Shown here piece after piece: positions 59,421 through 64,000 of a DNA stretch of 64,000 bases (position 1 is its first letter; every line of letters starts with the position of its first letter). Under the pieces are notes generated by a model. It did no database searches. It was not told the origin of the DNA and saw only the letters and a list, made by a program, of their open reading frames with translations. Both the position numbers and the translations under genes were made by a program. The stretch covers positions 11,280,290 through 11,344,289 of the forward strand of contig OW028586.1 of assembly GCA_932294295.1 (NCBI GenBank), written 5' to 3'. The DNA is from Alitta virens. Lineage: Eukaryota > Annelida > Polychaeta > Phyllodocida > Nereididae.

Positions 59421-62182
59421 TTGGAGTCTTCCAGCTTCAGTGGCGATGCTTGCAATTTTTCAAGTTTTTGAGGTTCCAGCTACTGACCTCCAGCTGGCTT
59501 GCAGTCTCTCAGCTTCAGTGGTGGTTCTTGCTAGTTACCTCCAGCTAGCTGGCAGTCTCCCAGCTTCAGTGGTGATGCTTGCTAGTGACCTTCAGCTAGC
59601 TGGCAAGCTCCCAGCTTCAGTGGTGATGCTTGCTAGTGACCTCGAGCTTACTGGCATTCTCTCCCAGCTGCAGTGGCGATGCTTGCTATATTTTCAACAT
59701 ATTGGGACTCCAGCTAGTGACCTCTAGCTAGCTGGCAGTCTCCCAGCTTCCGCGTTGATGCTTGCTAGTGACCTCCATCTAGCTGGCACTCTCGCAGCTG
59801 CAGTGGCGACGCTTGCTATTTTTTAGTTTTAGAGGTTCCAGCTACTGACCTCCAGCTAGCTTAAAGTCTCTCAGCTTCAGTGGTGGTGCTCGCTAGTTAC
59901 CTCCAGCTAGCTGGGAGTCTCCCAGCTTCAGTGGTGATGCTTGCTAGTGACCTCGAGCTAGCTGGCAATCTCCCAGCTGCAGTGGCAATGTTTGCTATTT
60001 TTTCATCATATTGAGTCTCCAGCTAAAGACCTACAGCTGCCTGGCAGTCTCCAAGCTTCAGTGGTGATGCTTGCTATTTTTCAACTTATTGAGGTTCCAG
60101 CTAGTGACCTCCAGCTAGTTGGCAATCTCCCAGCTTCAGTTGCGATACTTGCTATCTTTTCAACATATTGAGACTCCAGCTAGTGACCTCCACGTAGCTG
60201 GCTGTCTCCCAGCTTCAGTGGCGATGCTTGCTATTTTTCAACTTACTGCGGGTTCCAGCTAGTGACCTCCAGCTAGCTTGCACTCTCCCAGCTTCAGTGG
60301 TGAAGCTTGCTAGTGACCTCCAGCTAGCTGGAAATCTGCCAGCTTTAGTGGTGATGCTTGCTAGTGACCTCCAGCTACCTGGCACTCTCGCAGCTGCAGT
60401 GGCGATGCTTGCTATTTTTTTAACATATTGAGATTCCAGCTAGTGACCTCCAGGTAGCTTGCAGTCTTCCAGCTTCAGTGGTGATGCTTGCTAGTGACCT
60501 GCAGCTAGTTGGCAATCTCCCAGCTGCCGTTGCGATGCTTGCTATTTTTTCAACATATTGAGACTCCAGCTAGTGAACTCCAGCAAGCTGGCAGTCTCCC
60601 AGCTTCAGTGGCGATGCTTGCTAGTGACATCCAGTTAGCTGGCAAGCTCCCAGCTTCAGTGGTGATGCTTGCTAGTGACCTCGAGCTTACTGGCAATCTT
60701 CCAGCTGCAGTAGCGATGCTTGCTATATTTTCAACATTTTGGGACTCCAGCTAGTGACCTCCAGCTAGCTGGCAGTCTCCCAGCTTCAGTGGTGATGCTG
60801 GCTAGTGACATCCAGTTAGCTGGCAGTCTCCCAGCTTCAGTGGTGATGCTTGCTAGTGACCTCCAGCTGCCTGGCAGTCTCCAAGCTTCAGTGGTGATGC
60901 TTGCTATTTTTCAACTTATTGAGGTTCCAGCCAGTGACCTCCAGCTAACTTGCAGTCTCCCAGCTTCAGTGGTGATGCTTTTTAGATACCTCCAACTTGC
61001 TGGCAATCTCCCAGCTGCAGTGGCGATGCTTGCTATTTTTCAACTTATTGAGGTTCCAGCTACTGACCTCCAGCTAGCTTGCGTTCTCGCAGCTTCAGTG
61101 GTGATGCTTGCTAGTGACCTCCAGCTAGCTTGCAGTCTCCCAGCTTCAGTAGTGATGCTTGCTAGTGACCTCGAGCTAGCTGGCAATCTCCCAGCTGCCG
61201 TTGCGATGCTTGCTATTTTTTCAACATATTGAGACTCCAGCTAGTGACCTCCAGCTAGCTTGCAGTCTCCCAGGTTCAGTGGTGATGCTTGCTAGTGACC
61301 TCCAGCTAACTGGCAATCTCCCAGCTGCAGTGGCGATGCTTGATATATTTTCAACTTATTGGGACTCCAGCTAGTGACCTCTAGCTAGCTGGCAGTCTCC
61401 CAGCTTCAGTGGTGATGCTTGCTAGTGACCTCCAGCTAGCTGGCAGTCTCCCAGCTTCAGTGGTGATGCTTGCTAGTGACCTTCAGCTAGCTGGCAAGCT
61501 CCCAGCTTCCGGGGTGATGCTTGCTATTTTTCAACTTATTGAGGTTCCAGCCAGTGACCTCCAGCTAGCTTGCAGTCTCCCAGCTTCAGTGGTGATGCTT
61601 TCTAGTGACCTCCAACTTGCTGGCAATCTCCCAGCTGCAGTGGCGATGCTTGCTATTTTTCAACTTATAGAGGTTCCAGCTACTGACCTCCAGCTAGCTT
61701 GCAGTCTTCCAGCTTCAGTGGTGATGCTTGCTAGTGACCTCGAGCTAGCTGGCAATCTACTAGCTGCAGTGGCAATGCTTGCTATATTTTCAACATATTG
61801 GAACTCCAGCTAGTGACCTCCAGCTAGCTGGCAGTCTCCCAGCTTCAGTGGTGATGCTTTCTAGTGACCTCCAACTTGCTGGCAATCTCCCAGCTGCAGT
61901 GGCGATGCTTGCTATTTTTCAAATTATTGAGGTTCCAGCTACTGACCTCCAGCTAGCTTGCAGTCTCCCAGCTTCAGTGGTGATGCTTGCTAGTGACCTT
62001 GAGCTAGCTGGCAATCTACTAGCTGCAGTGGCAATGCTTGCTATATTTCCAACATATTGGAACTCCAGCTAGTGACCTCCAGCTAGCTGGCAGTCTCCCA
62101 GCTTCAGTGGTGATGCTTGCTAGTGATCTTCCGCTGGCTGGCAATCTCCCAGCTTCAGTGGTGATGCTTGCTAGTAACCTCC

Positions 62183-62315
62183 AGCTAGCTGGCAATCTCC
62201 CAGCTAGCTGGCAATCTCCCAGCTAGCTGGCAATCTCCCAGCTAGCTGGCAATCTCCCAGCTAGCTGGCAATCTCCCAGCTAGCTGGCAATCTCCCAGCT
62301 AGCTGGCAATCTCCC
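62183..62315 (+). repeat. 19-bp mini-array, seven perfect copies
   Basis: Seven head-to-tail units of AGCTAGCTGGCAATCTCCC. Unlike the other mini-arrays they are identical to each other, which suggests a separate, recent expansion. Confidence 0.9.
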
Positions 62316-63189
62316 AGCTGCAGTGGCGATGCCTGATATATTTTCAACATATTGGGACTCCAGCTAGTGACCTCTAGCTAGCTGGCAGTCTCTCAGCTTC
62401 AGTGGTGATGCTTGCTAGTGACCTGCAGGTAGCTGGCAGTCTCCCAGCTGCAGTGATGATGCTTGCTAGTGACCTCAACATATTGAGACTCCCGCTAGTG
62501 ACCTCCAGCTAGCTGGCAGTCTCCCAGCTTCAGTGGCGATGCTTGCTAGTGACCTCCAGCTAGCTGGCAATCTCCCAGCTGCAGTGGCAATGCTTGCTAT
62601 ATTTTCAACATATTGGGACTCCAGCTAGTGACCTCCAGCTAGCTGGCAGTCTCCCAGCTTCAGTGGTGATGCTTGCTACTGACCTCCAGCTAGCTGGCAA
62701 TCTCCCAGCTGCCGTTGCGATGCTTGCTATTTTTTCAACATATTGAGACTCCAGCTAGTGACCTCCAGCTAGCCGGCAGTCTCCGAGCTTCAGTGGCGAA
62801 GCTTGCTATTTTTCTACTGATTGAGGTTCCAGCTAGTGACCTCCAGCTAGCTTGCAGTCTCTCAGCTTCAGTGGTGGTGCTTGCTAGTTATCTCCAGCTA
62901 CCTCGCAATCTCCCAGCTGCTGTGGCGATGCTTGCTATATTTTCAACATATTGGGACTCCAGCTAGTGACCTCCAGCTAGCTGGCGGTCTCCCAGCTTCA
63001 GTGGTGATGCTTGCTAGTGACCTGCAGCTGCTTGGCAGTCTCCAAGCTTCAGTGGCAATGCTTGCTATTTTTCAACTTATTGAGGTTCCAGCTAGTGACC
63101 TCCAGCTAGCTTTCAGTCTCCCAGCTTCAGTGGTGATGCTTGCTAGTGACCTCCAGCTACCTGGCACTGTCGCCGCTGCAGTGGCGATG

Positions 63190-63740
63190 CATGCTATTTT
63201 TTTAACATATTGAGACTCCAGCTAGTGACCTCCACCTAGCTGGCTGTCTCCCAGCTTCAGTGACGATGCTTGCTATTTTTTTAACATATTGAGATTCCAG
63301 CTAGAGATCTCCAGGTAGCTTGGAGTCTTCCAGCTTCAGTGGTGATGCTTGCAAGTGACCTCCATCTACCTGGCACTCTCGCAGCTGCAATAGCGATGCT
63401 TGCTATTTTTTTAATATATTGAGATTCCAGCTAGTGACCTCCAGGTAGCTTGCAGTCTTCCAGCTTTAGTGGTGATGCTTGCTAGTGACCTCCATCTACC
63501 TGGCACTCTCGCAGCTGCAATGGCAATGCTTGCTATTTTTTTTAACATATTGAGGTTCCAGCTAGTGACCTCAAGGTAGCTTGCAGTCTTCCAGCTTCAG
63601 TGGTGATGCTTGCTAGTGACCTCCAGCTACCTGGCACTCTCGCAGCTGCAGTGGCGATGCTTGCTATTTTTTTAACATATTGAGACTCCAGGTAGTGACC
63701 TCCACCTAGCTGGCTGTCTCCCAGCTTCAGTGGCGATGCT
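63190..63740 (+). repeat. 130-bp dimeric higher-order units near the window end
   Basis: The GCTATTTTTTTAA landmark recurs near 63272, 63402, 63532 and 63662, a 130-bp period equal to one 51-bp plus one 79-bp monomer. Several of these units share AGTCTTCCAGC and CACTCTCGCAGC variants, a subfamily also seen near 39.4-40.0 and 54.9-55.4 kb. Confidence 0.75.
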
Positions 63741-64000
63741 TGCTATTTTTTCAACATATTGAGATTCCAGCTAGTGACCTCCAGGTAGCTTGCAGTCTTC
63801 CAGCTTCAGTGGTGATGCTTGCTAGTGACCTGCAGCTAGCTGGCTATCTCCCAGCTGCCATTGCGATGCTTGCTATTTTTTCAACATATTGAGACTCCAG
63901 CTAGTGACCTTCAGCTAACCGGCAGTCTCCCAGCTTCAGTGGCGAAGCTTGCTATTTTTGAACTTATTGAGGTTCCAGCCTCCAGCTAGCTTGCAGTCTC

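Larger units (their letters stand above)
21005..64000 (+). repeat. 43-kb head-to-tail satellite array, 51/78/79-bp monomers
   Basis: The array starts at about 21005 and continues past the window end. The core monomer is 51 bp; long monomers carry an extra 27 or 28 bp. It can be parsed into four modules joined at AGCT: A, AGTGACCTCCAGCT (14 bp); B, AGCTGGCAATCTCCC (15 bp); C, 22 bp beginning AGCTTCAGTG and ending TGCTTGCT; and D, 27 bp (ATTTTTCAACTTATTGAGG...) or 28 bp (ATATTTTCAACATATTGGG... or ATTTTTTCAACATATTGAG...) ending CCAGCT. A+B+C is 51 bp, and adding D gives 78 or 79 bp. All copies have the same orientation. GC is about 55% in the core monomer, against AT-rich flanks. The 12-bp palindrome CCAGCTAGCTGG recurs in most monomers. 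Monomers near the left edge are the most diverged. No transposon interrupts it. Frames of up to about 210 codons (17-residue repeat MLASDLQLAGNLPASVV) are a by-product of the 51-bp period. Confidence 0.95.

Noticed and set aside
21561..63213. Dozens of 60-210 codon frames with a MLASDLQLAGNLPASVV-type repeat, as a repetitive protein gene
   Set aside because: They are fragments set by the 51-bp and 78-bp periods, broken by every 79-bp monomer, each starting at a monomer ATG. An open frame exists on the opposite strand too, and there are no conserved splice sites to skip the breaks.
21005..64000. Similarity to immunoglobulin switch regions (long AGCT-rich tandem repeats)
   Set aside because: AGCT density is high, but the monomer has no G/C strand skew and no immunoglobulin gene is near. 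The likeness rests on a palindromic tetranucleotide alone.
21005..64000. CRISPR array
   Set aside because: There are no unique spacers between identical repeats; all sequence between repeats is itself repeat, and the context is eukaryotic.

Overview
This is a window of animal nuclear DNA, most likely from a marine invertebrate. The evidence is spliceosomal GT-AG introns, low gene density, AT-rich flanking DNA full of small foldback/MITE elements, G/C-run repeats of the GGCGGATCCAG type, relics of Ty3/Gypsy-type and LINE-type retrotransposons, and a FLYWCH-type zinc-finger exon. No species can be named from the sequence. There are no bacterial-style operons, no CRISPR array, and no tRNA or rRNA gene that I could recognise.

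Layout. 1-8.17 kb: AT-rich intergenic DNA with a striking cluster of six DR5 (AGGTCA-n5-AGGTCA) sites at 635-827, one G/C-rich MITE at 4982-5145, a few microsatellites and no supported gene. 8.3-15.25 kb: a probable transcription unit on the + strand. It has an E-box, a TATA box and an initiator, a short first exon ending at a strong donor, and a set of downstream exons that have been tandemly amplified (an exon pair 'B-C' present about three times). Three of these exons splice in frame into a possible 128-residue protein with an acidic 5-residue repeat. Several MITEs sit in its introns, and its 3' end is also duplicated. 16.4-19.9 kb: weaker exon candidates leading to a FLYWCH zinc-finger exon that lies in the correct spliced frame but carries two in-frame stops, so it is probably a pseudogene. 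20.2-20.9 kb: minus-strand relics of a Ty3/Gypsy integrase C-terminus and of a LINE reverse transcriptase C-terminus.

21.0-64.0 kb (to the window end): one uninterrupted head-to-tail satellite array. The basic monomer is 51 bp, with long forms of 78 and 79 bp. The array is built from four modules joined at the tetranucleotide AGCT. Modules are combined in varying order, locally expanded (14-bp and 19-bp mini-arrays), assembled into higher-order units (130, 698 and 1172 bp) and then copied in blocks of several kilobases (offsets 13328, 12416, 11150 and 8454 bp). Because 51 and 78 are multiples of three, the array yields dozens of chance open frames on both strands. The 79-bp form shifts the frame to a stop, and I do not regard any of these as genes. 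This modular, multi-scale array is the main novelty of the window.
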